DNA from: CAWJPY01 sp963844865 | GTDB lineage: Bacteria > Acidobacteriota > Thermoanaerobaculia > Thermoanaerobaculales > Sulfomarinibacteraceae | Direction of reading: 5' to 3' | Assembly (NCBI GenBank): GCA_963844865.1 | Contig: CAWJPY010000005.1 | Location: 372,001 to 436,000, forward strand | DNA length: 64,000 nucleotides | Part shown: piece after piece, positions 9,731 to 17,909 of the stretch | Numbering within the stretch: position 1 is the first letter of the stretch | Layout of the letters: each line of letters begins with the position of its first letter | The notes under the pieces: model-generated | What the model saw: only the letters and a program-made list of their open reading frames with translations | What the model was told of the DNA's origin: nothing | Database searches by the model: none | Position numbers and translations under genes: made by a program

Positions 9731-10255
9731 CTACTCTCCGGAGCGCCGGGTCATGGTGAAGGTCATCGCATCCTGCGGCCGGCCGTCCTTCCAGAACACC
9801 CACTCCGACTCCACGTGATCGCCGTCGATGAGGCGGATGGTGCCCTCGTGGATGTGGCCGTCCGTGGGCTTCATGTTGCTGCCGCCGGCAAACGCGAAGT
9901 GGTAGCCGGCGGCGGGATCGCCGTCCCCCTCGAGCCTGAACCGGGGCTGGTTGCCGGCGGCGCAGTAGTGCGTGGCGACCAGGTCGTCGCCGTCCATGTG
10001 GTAGACGGTCATCATCTCGTGGGGCGTGCCCCCGAAGAGGTCCTCGATCACCACGCTGCCCGCCGACCCGACCCGGTAGGTGATGACGCCGTCGCCCTCG
10101 GGCGTCTTCACGTCCCACGTCCCCGCGAGCCCCTTGAGGCGCGCGAACGCCTGGGAGGCGCCGCCGTCTCCGGGGGCGGTCCCGTCCCCGGCCACCGCCA
10201 GGGTCGTCACCATCAAGGTCCCACAGATCATCATGATCTCCAGAGTGCGTCTCAT
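9731..10255 (-). CDS. Secreted DUF1579-like protein
   Basis: This 174-residue protein has a signal peptide (MRRT, then a hydrophobic stretch ending AVAGDG). The mature part starts with FARLKGLAGTWDVKTPEGDG, the LxGTW motif seen in DUF1579 and lipocalin-like proteins, followed by alternating beta strands (YRVGSAGSVVIEDLFGG, MMTVYHMDGDDLVATHYC, SEWVFWKDGR). It is probably a periplasmic beta-barrel protein with unknown ligand. ATG 10255 has AGGAGG at 7 nt, so upstream codons are not needed. A palindrome at 10344-10359 may control it. The family call is from motif recognition only. Confidence 0.75.
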   Translation of the reverse strand: MRRTLEIMMICGTLMVTTLAVAGDGTAPGDGGASQAFARLKGLAGTWDVKTPEGDGVITYRVGSAGSVVIEDLFGGTPHEMMTVYHMDGDDLVATHYCAAGNQPRFRLEGDGDPAAGYHFAFAGGSNMKPTDGHIHEGTIRLIDGDHVESEWVFWKDGRPQDAMTFTMTRRSGE

Positions 10256-10343
10256 GGCATCCCTCCTACGTTTCGCCGGGCCCGCCACCGCTCCGCCGGA
10301 CGACCAGTGCTCGGGACGGAGGGGGGCCATTGAATTCTTGAGA

Positions 10344-10359
10344 CGCAATATATATTACG
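10344..10359. promoter_or_regulatory. AT-rich palindrome, candidate operator
   Basis: CGCAATATATATTACG matches its reverse complement at 14 of 16 positions and is an AT-rich island in very GC-rich DNA. It lies about 90 nt upstream of ATG 10255 and just after the MATE gene stop. It could be a regulator-binding site overlapping a promoter of the DUF1579-like gene. Confidence 0.45.
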
Positions 10360-10397
10360 CCCGGCACCCTGGCAACCCGCGCCCACCGCTGCGGCGC

Positions 10398-11792
10398 TCA
10401 CTCCTCGGAGGTCAGGTCCGTGCCGATCCGCTCCACGCCTTCGATCCGGATGTGCTTCCAGCGCCCTCCGAGGAGCCAGAGGAGCGCGATGAGACCGGCG
10501 AGGACGTTGGAGATGGGGAAGGCCCACCAGAGGCCGACGGCGCCCAGGGCCGTCCCCTTGGACAGGATCAGCGCCAGGGGGAAGCGCAGCACCCACAGGG
10601 AGATGATGGCCAGCAGCATGGCCGAGACGGTGGCCCCCGCCCCACGCAGGGTGCCGCTGGTCACCATCTGCACCCCCATGAACCCGAAGGACAGCGCCAT
10701 GAGCCGGATGAAGTGCGCACCCTCGGCGATCACCGCCGTCTCACCGGGCACGAAGAACGCCGTGATCGGAATCGCCGCAACGAAGAATACGGCTCCGATC
10801 AGGCTGAGGACCACCATTCCGACGAGAGCGCTGAGGCGGGCGATGTGCTCTGCGCGGTCGCTGTTGCCGGCGCCCAGGTTCTGGCCGACCAGGGTGGTGG
10901 TGGCCATGCCGAGCCCCAGGGACGGGATGATCACGAAGCTCAGGATGCGCGCCCCGATGCCGTAGGCGGCCACCACCGTGGTCGGGAAGGTGGCCACCAG
11001 GAAGACCATGGCCGTCAGTCCCAGGGCCCGCGTGCTTTGCTCGATGCTGGCGGGCAACCCCAGCCGGAACATGCTGGCCGCCAGGCCCAGGTCCGGCCTG
11101 AGATCGCGCAGGTGCACGTGGATGCCGCGGCGCCCTCCGAGCAGCATGGCGAAGCCCACCGCCATGGCCACCGCCTGGGTGCCGATGGTGGCCAGGGCCG
11201 CACCACTCACCCCGAAGGCCGGCACCGGCCCCCAGCCGAAGATGAACAGCGGGTCCAGGCCCAGGTTCAGGAGCACCGTGCCGAGCACGATGAGCATGGG
11301 AGTGGTGACGTCCCCCACCCCCCGCATGAGGCTCTGGAAGACGAAGAAGCCGAACAGGAACACCATCCCCAGAAAGGAGATCCGCAGGTAGCTGATGGCG
11401 TCCCTGACCACCTCGGGGGCCGCACCCATGAGCCTCATGGCGGGCGCGCTCGCCAGGGTGCCCACCACGGTCACCACCACGGACGCCGCCAGCATCATCA
11501 CCACGGTCTGGGCGGAGACGTAGTTCACCCGCTCCTGGTCCCGCCGGCCCTTGTGCTGGGCGACGAGAATCGTGCCGGCGATGCCGAGCCCGCTTCCGAG
11601 GGAGATGAGCAGGAACACCACCGGGAAGCTGAGGGAGACGGCGGCCACGGCTCCAGCCCCCAGCCGCCCCACCCAGAAGGTGTCGGTGAGCTGGTACCCG
11701 GTCTGCAGAATGTTGGCGAAAACGATGGGCACCGTCAGCGCCGCCAGCGAGCGCAGGATGGGCCCCTCGGTCAGGTGATTCGCTCTCGGCAT
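10398..11792 (-). CDS. MATE-family multidrug/solute efflux transporter
   Basis: This is a 464-residue MATE antiporter with about twelve membrane helices in two similar halves. The N-terminus reads LTEGPILRSLAALTVPIVF and continues into QLTDTFWVGRLG, the usual first-helix signature (the lead-in to the conserved Asp/Trp pair). A second-half equivalent begins near SIEQSTRALG. It should export cationic compounds or drugs in exchange for H+ or Na+; the substrate is unknown. ATG 11792 gives the normal N-terminus; an in-frame extension upstream is compositionally unlike a transporter. It follows the PH-like membrane gene by 73 nt. Confidence 0.93.
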   Translation of the reverse strand: MPRANHLTEGPILRSLAALTVPIVFANILQTGYQLTDTFWVGRLGAGAVAAVSLSFPVVFLLISLGSGLGIAGTILVAQHKGRRDQERVNYVSAQTVVMMLAASVVVTVVGTLASAPAMRLMGAAPEVVRDAISYLRISFLGMVFLFGFFVFQSLMRGVGDVTTPMLIVLGTVLLNLGLDPLFIFGWGPVPAFGVSGAALATIGTQAVAMAVGFAMLLGGRRGIHVHLRDLRPDLGLAASMFRLGLPASIEQSTRALGLTAMVFLVATFPTTVVAAYGIGARILSFVIIPSLGLGMATTTLVGQNLGAGNSDRAEHIARLSALVGMVVLSLIGAVFFVAAIPITAFFVPGETAVIAEGAHFIRLMALSFGFMGVQMVTSGTLRGAGATVSAMLLAIISLWVLRFPLALILSKGTALGAVGLWWAFPISNVLAGLIALLWLLGGRWKHIRIEGVERIGTDLTSEE

Positions 11793-11865
11793 CAGCTGCC
11801 CGAAGGTCCGACGAGGGAGGCCGCGGGGGTCCGCAGCAGGTCGAATTCGGGGCGCGCTTCCAGCA

Positions 11866-12324
11866 TCAGGGGGAGTCTGTGCCTGCCAGCACGTCGAGCA
11901 ACGCACCATCTCCGGTCGAGGGCACGACGACCGCCCGCCCCCCGGCCTGGAGCCGGACCCGGATCTCCCGATCGGTGTACAGGCGGCGCCAGGAGGAGGC
12001 CGGCACCTCCGTCACGGCGTCGATGAACGCCAGGGGCACACGGCGCCGGAACGGTCCGGCCGCCGTCTCCAGGGTCCTGGCTGTCACCACCGCCTCGAAA
12101 CGCCGGCAGCGGATGAGGCCCACGATCCCGACCCCTCCCGCAGCCGCCAACACCATCCCGACGCCCTCGGCCGCAAGTACCCTGGACAGGGAGGCCAACG
12201 CCACCCCGCCCGCGCCCAGGGCGAGGCTCAGCGGCCATCCGACCAGCATGACCCGGGCCTTGAGATTGACGCGGTGGTAGTGCCGGGGAATCTGGTCCTT
12301 GTGCAGCGAGTATTGCGGAGCCAA
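11866..12324 (-). CDS. Small two-helix membrane protein with PH-like domain
   Basis: The 152 residues contain two adjacent hydrophobic helices (about 25-45 and 52-70) and then a soluble part (RFEAVVTARTLETAAGPFRRRVPLAFIDAVTEV...) whose strand pattern resembles bacterial PH-like (bPH) membrane proteins. No catalytic motif is seen. The start is probably TTG 12324, with a GAAGGGTGA stretch upstream and a TATACT hexamer at 12348-12353. It could be co-transcribed with the MATE gene. The function is unknown. Confidence 0.6.
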   Translation of the reverse strand: MAPQYSLHKDQIPRHYHRVNLKARVMLVGWPLSLALGAGGVALASLSRVLAAEGVGMVLAAAGGVGIVGLIRCRRFEAVVTARTLETAAGPFRRRVPLAFIDAVTEVPASSWRRLYTDREIRVRLQAGGRAVVVPSTGDGALLDVLAGTDSP

Positions 12325-12347
12325 CTCGTCGTCACCCTTCGCCGTCG

Positions 12348-12353
12348 AGTATA
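12348..12353 (-). promoter_or_regulatory. Putative -10 element before the PH-like membrane gene
   Basis: TATACT lies 23 nt upstream of TTG 12324, leaving room for a short leader with a ribosome site. Confidence 0.4.
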
Positions 12354-12367
12354 CCCACCGGCCCGGC

Positions 12368-13372
12368 TCACACCCGGTTGCGCAGCATGAGCTCCTTGGG
12401 ATGGGGCTCGAGATAGAGCTGGCCGCGCATGTACCCCACGTCGTGGACGTGCACGTGGTGGCGCAGCAGCGTGACGGGCACGATGAGGGGGACCAGGCCC
12501 CTACGGTAGTCCTCGATGACGGTCACCATCTCCTGCTTCGCGGATGGCCCCAGGATCCGTTTCAGGTAACCCAGGACGTGGTACAGCACGTTGGCGTGAC
12601 GCGCGGTGGTGGAGCGGGTGGCCAGGGTGCGCTGGAACTCGTCCTCGTAGGCGGCGAAGAGGTCTCCGTCGGGCACCCGGCCGGCGTCGGCGACGATCCG
12701 GCCGCACCGTCGATACCCGGCCTCGTTGTGGGCGCGCAGGAGCAGCTTGTGGGCGGTGTGGAACGCCACCAGACCGCCCCTGGTGAGACCCCGCCGCACC
12801 GTCGTGCGCCAGCGGTTGCGGCAGAACACCCTCTCGATGAAGTTCTCGCGCAGGACCGGGTCGGTCAGCCGGCCCTCCTCCTCCACCGGCAGGAGCGGCC
12901 ACCGCTCGGTGAGGACGCGGGCGAAGACCCCGGTTCCGGACTTGCTGGGCATCCCCCCGGGTCCCCACACCTTCACCCGCTCCATCCCGCACGACGGAGA
13001 GGCCCGTTTGAGCACGTACCCGTCCAGATCCACCCCTTCCAGCTCACGGACTCTGCCCTCGGCCCAGCTCGCCATGCGGTCGGTCAGATCCTCTCCCGAC
13101 GAGGGTTGCACGAGTCGCACCCCGTCACCCGCGCGCTCGAGGCGGATGATGGGGCGGGGCGTTCCGAGCCCGATCTCGACCTCGGGGCACACGCGGACCC
13201 ACTCCACCCACGCGCCGAGCACATCGGTGAGGTAGCGATCCCGCTTGTGCCCCCCGTCGAACCGCACCTCCTCGCCCAGCAGGCACGAGGAGACGCCCAG
13301 GCGGATGGACTCGCCCTCGTCGTGCCACAGGGACCAGGCGGGCTGCTGGTTGGTTGCGCGGGGCTCGTGCAT
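12368..13372 (-). CDS. DUF523 (TudS-like) - DUF1722 (YbgA-like) fusion protein
   Basis: This is a 334-residue two-domain protein. The N-terminal DUF523 domain (about 22-170) has the three Cys expected to hold a [4Fe-4S] cluster in the thiouracil desulfidase TudS: C30 in SSCLLG, C62 in VCPEV and C128 in SPSCGM, plus the VRFDGGHKRD motif. The C-terminal DUF1722/YbgA domain (about 195-325) is helical, with the conserved FHTAHKLLLRAHN and YLKRILGPSAK stretches. Fusions of these domains are widespread, but their physiological role is not settled; thiolated pyrimidine turnover or nucleic-acid repair are possibilities. It is divergent from the 13452 gene. Confidence 0.87.
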   Translation of the reverse strand: MHEPRATNQQPAWSLWHDEGESIRLGVSSCLLGEEVRFDGGHKRDRYLTDVLGAWVEWVRVCPEVEIGLGTPRPIIRLERAGDGVRLVQPSSGEDLTDRMASWAEGRVRELEGVDLDGYVLKRASPSCGMERVKVWGPGGMPSKSGTGVFARVLTERWPLLPVEEEGRLTDPVLRENFIERVFCRNRWRTTVRRGLTRGGLVAFHTAHKLLLRAHNEAGYRRCGRIVADAGRVPDGDLFAAYEDEFQRTLATRSTTARHANVLYHVLGYLKRILGPSAKQEMVTVIEDYRRGLVPLIVPVTLLRHHVHVHDVGYMRGQLYLEPHPKELMLRNRV

Positions 13373-13426
13373 GGCCTTCTTCCCCCCAAGGGCGACCGTC
13401 TCGGCGCGACGGCGACTGGTTCACGC

Positions 13427-13432
13427 TATCAT
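13427..13432 (+). promoter_or_regulatory. Putative -10 of the 13452 operon
   Basis: TATCAT lies 19 nt upstream of ATG 13452; GGAGG sits between them. Confidence 0.45.
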
Positions 13433-13451
13433 GCCGAGCGCGGAGGTTGTG

Positions 13452-13796
13452 ATGGCCAAGATCTGGTTGATCCGAGGCGAGCCGGATGCCGCAGGGTGGG
13501 AGACCCTGCGTGAGGACTCCAAGGAGGAGCGGGTGGACATCATCCACCTCGACCCCCACGTGTGGGCCCTGCTGCGTGCTGATGCAGCGCCGGAGGGCTA
13601 CGAAGAGCTCCAGAGCACGGACCCCCCTGATGGGCTGTACCTGGATCCCCAGGGCAGACCGCTCTACCTCGCGGGCGGCGAGGTGGTGGGCTCCCCGGAG
13701 GAGGTCATCGAGTTGCTCGGTGAGCAGGCGCGACGGCTCCTGGAGGAGATCGGCGACCCCGTGATCGTCCTGGAGCGCCTGGGCAAGGTGTTCTGA
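13452..13796 (+). CDS. Hypothetical protein, coupled to an outer-membrane protein gene
   Basis: This 114-residue acidic, soluble protein opens MAKIWLIRGEPDAAGWE. The middle contains DPPDGLYLDPQGRPLYLAGG and the C-terminal third looks helical (PEEVIELLGEQARRLLEEIGDP). There is no signal peptide or membrane helix, and I do not recognise the family. ATG 13452 has GGAGG at 5 nt. The stop overlaps the next start as TGATG, so translation of the two genes is probably coupled. Confidence 0.75.
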   Translation: MAKIWLIRGEPDAAGWETLREDSKEERVDIIHLDPHVWALLRADAAPEGYEELQSTDPPDGLYLDPQGRPLYLAGGEVVGSPEEVIELLGEQARRLLEEIGDPVIVLERLGKVF

Positions 13797-14464
13797 TGTG
13801 GCGACAGGGCGTTTCTCGAGTGGTGATCGGCGTGGCGGTCGCCGCCGCGCTCCTGGCCACGGCCGGCACGGCCCGGGCGCAGGCCGGGGAGTGGCGGATC
13901 GGGGGCCGCGTGCTCGCCGTGAGCACCGACGCCCGGACCCCGCCCTTCGGGGGCGCCGGGTCGGCGGTCCGGTTCGACAACGCGTGGTCCGCAGCGCTGG
14001 ACGTCACCACGATGGTGGCGGACCAGTGGGCGGTGAGCATGATGCTGACCACCGCGCCCCACGACCTCCGAGCGGCGGGCGGCGGTCTCGCCGGCCTCGA
14101 TCTGGGGGAGACCTGGGTCGCCCAGTCCACCGTGACCCTCCAGTACCACGTACCCCTGTGGGGCCCCTGGAGCCCCTACGTGGGCGCCGGGGTCGGCCTC
14201 GCCTGGCTGCACAGCTCGGACACCAGTGCCGCCGCCGCCGCAGCGGGCATCGCCGAGCTGCGGTCCGACGTGCTCAGCGGTGTCGCCGCCCAGGCGGGAG
14301 TCACCTACCGCGCCTCGCGGCGCTGGCTGCTGTCCGCCGACATCACGTACAGCGGTGCGCAGGGAGAGGTCCGTGTGGTGGACGCCGACGGCGCCACCAC
14401 GGCCCGCCTCGACACGCCCTTCAAACCGTGGCTGGTGGGCGTGGGCGCCGCCTACCGCTTCTGA
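13796..14464 (+). CDS. OmpW-family outer-membrane beta-barrel protein
   Basis: This 222-residue protein has a signal peptide cleaved near ARAQA (about 28) and eight amphipathic strand-like stretches. It ends AAYRF, a terminal aromatic residue typical of BAM substrates. GPWSPYVGAGVGLAWLH is the characteristic OmpW/AlkL strand. The family forms small hydrophobic channels in the outer membrane. It is translationally coupled to the preceding small gene, and a repeat element follows the stop. Confidence 0.85.
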   Translation: MWRQGVSRVVIGVAVAAALLATAGTARAQAGEWRIGGRVLAVSTDARTPPFGGAGSAVRFDNAWSAALDVTTMVADQWAVSMMLTTAPHDLRAAGGGLAGLDLGETWVAQSTVTLQYHVPLWGPWSPYVGAGVGLAWLHSSDTSAAAAAAGIAELRSDVLSGVAAQAGVTYRASRRWLLSADITYSGAQGEVRVVDADGATTARLDTPFKPWLVGVGAAYRF

Positions 14465-14479
14465 GGGCTCCAGCTACGA

Positions 14480-14588
14480 CGGGCTTGGGAAGCGCCAGAG
14501 AGGGTGCCAGGCACCGCCGCAAATGAAGCGCAAGGGCTTCTCGAACCGCCTTCGACGGTGCCTGGCACCCACTTTGGCCTACCCGACG
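14480..14588. repeat. Dispersed palindromic repeat, copy 2
   Basis: Cores are GGTGCCAGGCACC (14503-14515) and GGTGCCTGGCACC (14557-14569). Read on the minus strand, the inter-core sequence closely matches copy 1 (shared TTCGAGAAG.CCTT.CGCTTC stretch and flanks). The 14465-14678 interval holds nothing else recognisable. Confidence 0.85.
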
Positions 14589-14678
14589 CGCAGGGACGAG
14601 CACCGTCGGTACCGCTGACGCTGTCGCGCACACGGAGCGCGGAGGCGGGAGCCCTCGAGAAGAGGCGTCGGGTGGGGG

Positions 14679-15002
14679 TCAGTCCGTCACCACCGCGTCG
14701 ACCCCCGCGACCTTGAGGCGTTCGGCCGCCTCCGCCGCGCTCAGCCCGGAGATCTCGGCGAGCTTGTCCCGGCTCGTCCCACCGGCCACGATGGTCACCG
14801 CCGAGGTGGGCACGTCCAGGCTCTTCGCCAACAGGACGGACACCGCGGCGTTGGCCTTGCCCCGTTCCGGAGCCGCCTGAACCTCCACCTTGAGGGCGCC
14901 GCCGAAGGCGCCCAAGAGGCGTTGCCGACGCGCGCCCGGCTTCACCCGCAGGCGGAGACGCGCGCCCCCTGGAACCGGTCGCACCCCGACGGCGTCAGCC
15001 AC
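14679..15002 (-). CDS. yggU: DUF167 / YggU-family protein
   Basis: This is a 107-residue YggU/UPF0235 protein. The family signature runs through VKPGARRQRLLG, LKVEVQAAPERGKANAAV and VTIVAGGTSRDK, giving the compact alpha/beta fold seen in E. coli YggU. The biochemical role is unknown. GTG 15002 starts 8 nt before the end of lpxA, making it the last gene of the envelope operon. The C-terminus is about 20 residues longer than usual, ending in a helical LSAAEAAERLKVAGVDAVVTD. Confidence 0.88.
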   Translation of the reverse strand: MADAVGVRPVPGGARLRLRVKPGARRQRLLGAFGGALKVEVQAAPERGKANAAVSVLLAKSLDVPTSAVTIVAGGTSRDKLAEISGLSAAEAAERLKVAGVDAVVTD

Positions 15003-15785
15003 GGCCCAGGATCACGCCTCGACTGGAGCTGGCGATGAAGTCGAGCACCAGGTCCACGTCATCCTGGCCCCCCAGCTCCTTGCGGATCAGCTCCAGGGCC
15101 TGGGAGGTGTTGAGCTTGGGGTTGTGGAGATAGCGCCACAGGCGCTTGATGGCCGTGCGGCGTTCCTCGGCGAAGCCCTTGCGCTCCAGGCCGATGGTGT
15201 TGGGGCCGTAGCACCGGGCGGGCGCGCCCCCACGGTCTTCATGAAGGGCAGGACGTCCTTGGTGCAGGCCGAGAAGCCGCCGATGAAGGCGTAGGGGCCC
15301 ACTCGGCAGAACTGGTGGACCGAGGAGTAGGCGCCGATCGTGGCGTCGGCGCCTACCTCCACGTGGCCGGCGGTGCTCGCCGCATGGGAGAAGAGGACCC
15401 GCGAGGAGATCTGGCTGTCGTGGCCCACGTGAGAGTACGCCAAGAAGGCGCTGTCGGCGCCGATCCGGGTGATGCCGCCGCCGCCCGGAGTGCCCCGATG
15501 CAGGGTGACGAACTCTCGAAACAGGTTGTTGGCGCCGATCTCCAACCGGGTCGGCTCACCGTGGTACTTCAGGTCCTGGGGCGGCGCCCCCACCGAGCAA
15601 TGGCTCTCGAACCGATTCCCGGGCCCGATGGTGGTGAGTCCGGTGAGGCGACAGAACGGGCCCAGGACACAGCCATCGCCGATGTGGACCGCCCCGTCCA
15701 CGACGCAGTACGGACCGATCACGACGCCGACCCCAAGCTCGACGGCGGGATCGATGATCGCCGTGGGATGTATCTGGTTCGTCAT
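14995..15785 (-). CDS. lpxA: UDP-N-acetylglucosamine acyltransferase (lipid A step 1), frameshifted in this sequence
   Basis: LpxA transfers the 3-hydroxyacyl chain from acyl-ACP to UDP-GlcNAc. From ATG 15785 the left-handed helix hexapeptides run cleanly (IHPTAIIDPAVELG, IGPYCVVDGAVHIGDG, FREFVTLHRGT, YSHVGHDSQI, HVEVGADATIGAYSSVHQFCRVG) to DVLPFMKTVGAR. The reading then moves one frame at about 15220: the expected continuation RCYGPNTIGLERKGF and the helical C-terminal domain lie in the next frame and end at 14995. One missing base restores 263 residues, the usual length. Start overlaps the fabZ stop as ATGA. Because LpxA is normally essential, a sequencing error is more likely than a pseudogene. 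Confidence 0.9.
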
Positions 15786-16213
15786 CGGCGCTCCACCATC
15801 GCCGACATGAGGTCGGCCTCGCACACCAGCTCTCCGTCCACCAGGGCCCGCCCATGCAGCTTGGCCACGGTCCGTCGCCGTGTGATCACCTCGACCTCGA
15901 AGACCACCTGGTCCCCCGGCAGCACGGGTTTGCGGAAGCGGCAGGCGTCGATGCCCGTGAAGTAGATCAGCTTGTTCTCGCGATCCTCGATGGTGCTGAA
16001 GAGCATGAAACCGCCGGCCTGGGCCATGGCCTCGACCACGAGCACCCCTGGCATCACCGGACGGTCCGGGAAGTGCCCCGTGAAGTAGGGCTCGTTCACG
16101 GTCACGTTCTTCACCGCCCGCACAGTGGTGTCGGTCATCTCCAGCACGCGATCGATGAGCAGGAACGGGTAACGGTGAGGAAGGACGTCGAGGATCTCGG
16201 CGATACCGTACAT
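15782..16213 (-). CDS. fabZ: 3-hydroxyacyl-[acyl-carrier-protein] dehydratase FabZ
   Basis: FabZ removes water from 3-hydroxyacyl-ACP in fatty-acid elongation and so competes with LpxA/LpxD for the same substrates. The 143-residue hot-dog-fold protein carries LPHRYPFLLIDRV (11-23) and the active-site loop TGHFPDRPVMPGVLVVEAMAQ with H47 and E61. ATG 16213 has GGAGGA upstream. It lies between lpxD (92-nt gap) and lpxA (4-nt overlap), the standard arrangement. Confidence 0.95.
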   Translation of the reverse strand: MYGIAEILDVLPHRYPFLLIDRVLEMTDTTVRAVKNVTVNEPYFTGHFPDRPVMPGVLVVEAMAQAGGFMLFSTIEDRENKLIYFTGIDACRFRKPVLPGDQVVFEVEVITRRRTVAKLHGRALVDGELVCEADLMSAMVERR

Positions 16214-16305
16214 GACTCCTCCGCTGTGGGACGCGTCGATGATACTCCGCGCGCGCGGGCGCCGCCCGCGAGCCGCACGCACCTCGCCGGCCGGGGTGGT
16301 CGACA

Positions 16306-17342
16306 TCACCCGTCCTCGTCCCCTGACGCTTCGAGGGCCTCCAGACGCCGCTCCAGCTCCGCCAGCCGCTGGCGCAGCGCATCCAGCCGGTAGAGGTTCG
16401 CGTTGGCCCTCGTCCACTCCCGGGTCGGCCGCGCCGGCATGCCCGACACCATGACCCCGTCCGGCAGGTCCTTCATGACCCCTCCCCGCGCGGTCACCAC
16501 CACGTTGTCGCCCACCGTGACATGGCCGACGGCGCCCGCCTGGCCGCCGAAGATCGCGTGATGGCCGATGCGGGTGGAGCCCGCGATCCCCACCTGGGAC
16601 ACGAGCAGCGAGCCTTCCCCGATCTCCACGTTGTGGGCGATCTGCACCAGGTTGTCCACCTTCGCTCCGCGGCAGATGCGGGTCTGGCCGAGGGTGGCGC
16701 GATCGACGCACACGTTGGCGCCCAGCTCCACGTCGTCCTCGAGGACGGCGACGCCCACCTGGGGCACCTTGTGGTGGGTGCCTGCGGAGGTGGCGAAGCC
16801 GAAGCCGTCGGAGCCGATCACGACACCGGAGTGCAGGATGCAGCGGTCCCCCACCCGGCAGCGGTCCTCGATCACGACGTGCGGGTGCAGGAGACAATCG
16901 TCTCCAACCTCGGCCTGGGGGCCGAGCACGCAGCCGGCACCGACCACGGTCCGTGCCCCCACCCGGACGCCATCCCCCAACACCGCCAGGGGGCCGATGG
17001 CGACCCCGTCCCCGAGCCGCACCCCGTCCCCGAGAATCGCCGAGGGATGGACGCCGGGCGACGGCCGACGGGGGGGTGGAAGAGCTCCAGGACGCGGGCG
17101 AAGGCCAGGTACGGCTCCTCGCACTGGAGCAGGTCCCGCCCCTCGAGCTGCTGCTCCTCCCCGGGGCCGACCAGGATCGCGCCCGCCCGGGACGCCACGG
17201 CCGCGGCCCCATAGCGTGGGTTGGTCAGGAACGACAGGTGCTCGGGGCCCGCCTCATCCAGCGGGCGGACCCCCACCACCTCGCGCTCGGGGTCGCCGAG
17301 GACTCTCGCCCCCAGGTGCTCGGCGAGCTCTGACAGCCGCAT
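16306..17342 (-). CDS. lpxD: UDP-3-O-acyl-glucosamine N-acyltransferase (lipid A step 3), frameshifted at a C7 tract
   Basis: LpxD adds the N-linked acyl chain. From ATG 17342 the uridine-binding domain (LAEHLGARVLGDPEREVVGVRPL, HLSFLTNPRY) runs to ELFHPP. At 17070-17076 a run of seven C (minus strand) shifts the frame, and GVHPSAILGDG with the hexapeptide helix continues in the next frame to 16306. Eight C would restore a 345-residue protein, against 341 in E. coli. The catalytic His equivalent lies in HSGVVIGSDGFGFA (first His) and the core helix includes QIAHNVEIGEGSL. C-terminal residues form an Arg/Glu helix. It lies directly after ompH. Confidence 0.9.
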
Positions 17343-17876
17343 CTACTGCATGGTGTTGAAGCGCCGGATCACCTCGTCCGTGAGGTCCACCTCGTCGTCG
17401 GCGTACACCAGGCCGGACTGGAACTTGTTGAAGATGAGCGTCATACCGCGCTCCTTCCCGACGGCGTTGATGACCGGCATGATCCGGGCCTCGAGGGCGG
17501 CCAGGCTCTTCCGCTGGGCGTCGTTGAGCTCGCGTGTCGCGTCATCCTGGAACCGCTGGAGGGAGATGTTCTTGTCCTCGATCTGCTTGTTCAGCTCGGT
17601 GAGCTTCTCCTCCGAGAGGGTGAAGCGCTGCTTGGCGAACTGATCGCGCAGCGCGTCCAGCTCCTTCTGCAGGTTCTGCCCTTCCTCCCGCTTCTTCTCC
17701 CTGAGCTGCGTGAGCTGGGCCAGGGCCTCCTTGCCGGCGTCCGACTCCGAGACCACCCGCTGGACGTCGATCACGGCCACCTTGACCTGCGTCTGGGCCT
17801 GGGCTGCCGCCGGCATCGCCGTGGCCGCCATCAGCGCCCCACAACCGAGAGCCAACAGTGTCGTCACACGCTTCAT
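17343..17876 (-). CDS. OmpH/Skp-family periplasmic chaperone
   Basis: This 177-residue protein has a signal peptide cleaved after AAAQA (about 27). The mature protein starts with the Skp strand VKVAVIDVQRVVSESDAGKEAL, continues as a long helical hairpin rich in Lys, Glu and Gln (about 55-130), and ends in a conserved strand region (GMTLIFNKFQSGLVYADDEVDLTDEVI). Skp trimers hold unfolded outer-membrane proteins before BamA. AGGAGG lies 7 nt before ATG 17876. The stop abuts lpxD with no gap. Confidence 0.93.
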   Translation of the reverse strand: MKRVTTLLALGCGALMAATAMPAAAQAQTQVKVAVIDVQRVVSESDAGKEALAQLTQLREKKREEGQNLQKELDALRDQFAKQRFTLSEEKLTELNKQIEDKNISLQRFQDDATRELNDAQRKSLAALEARIMPVINAVGKERGMTLIFNKFQSGLVYADDEVDLTDEVIRRFNTMQ

Positions 17877-17909
17877 TGGGGTACCTCCTATGGGCCCGGT
17901 GAACGGGCG

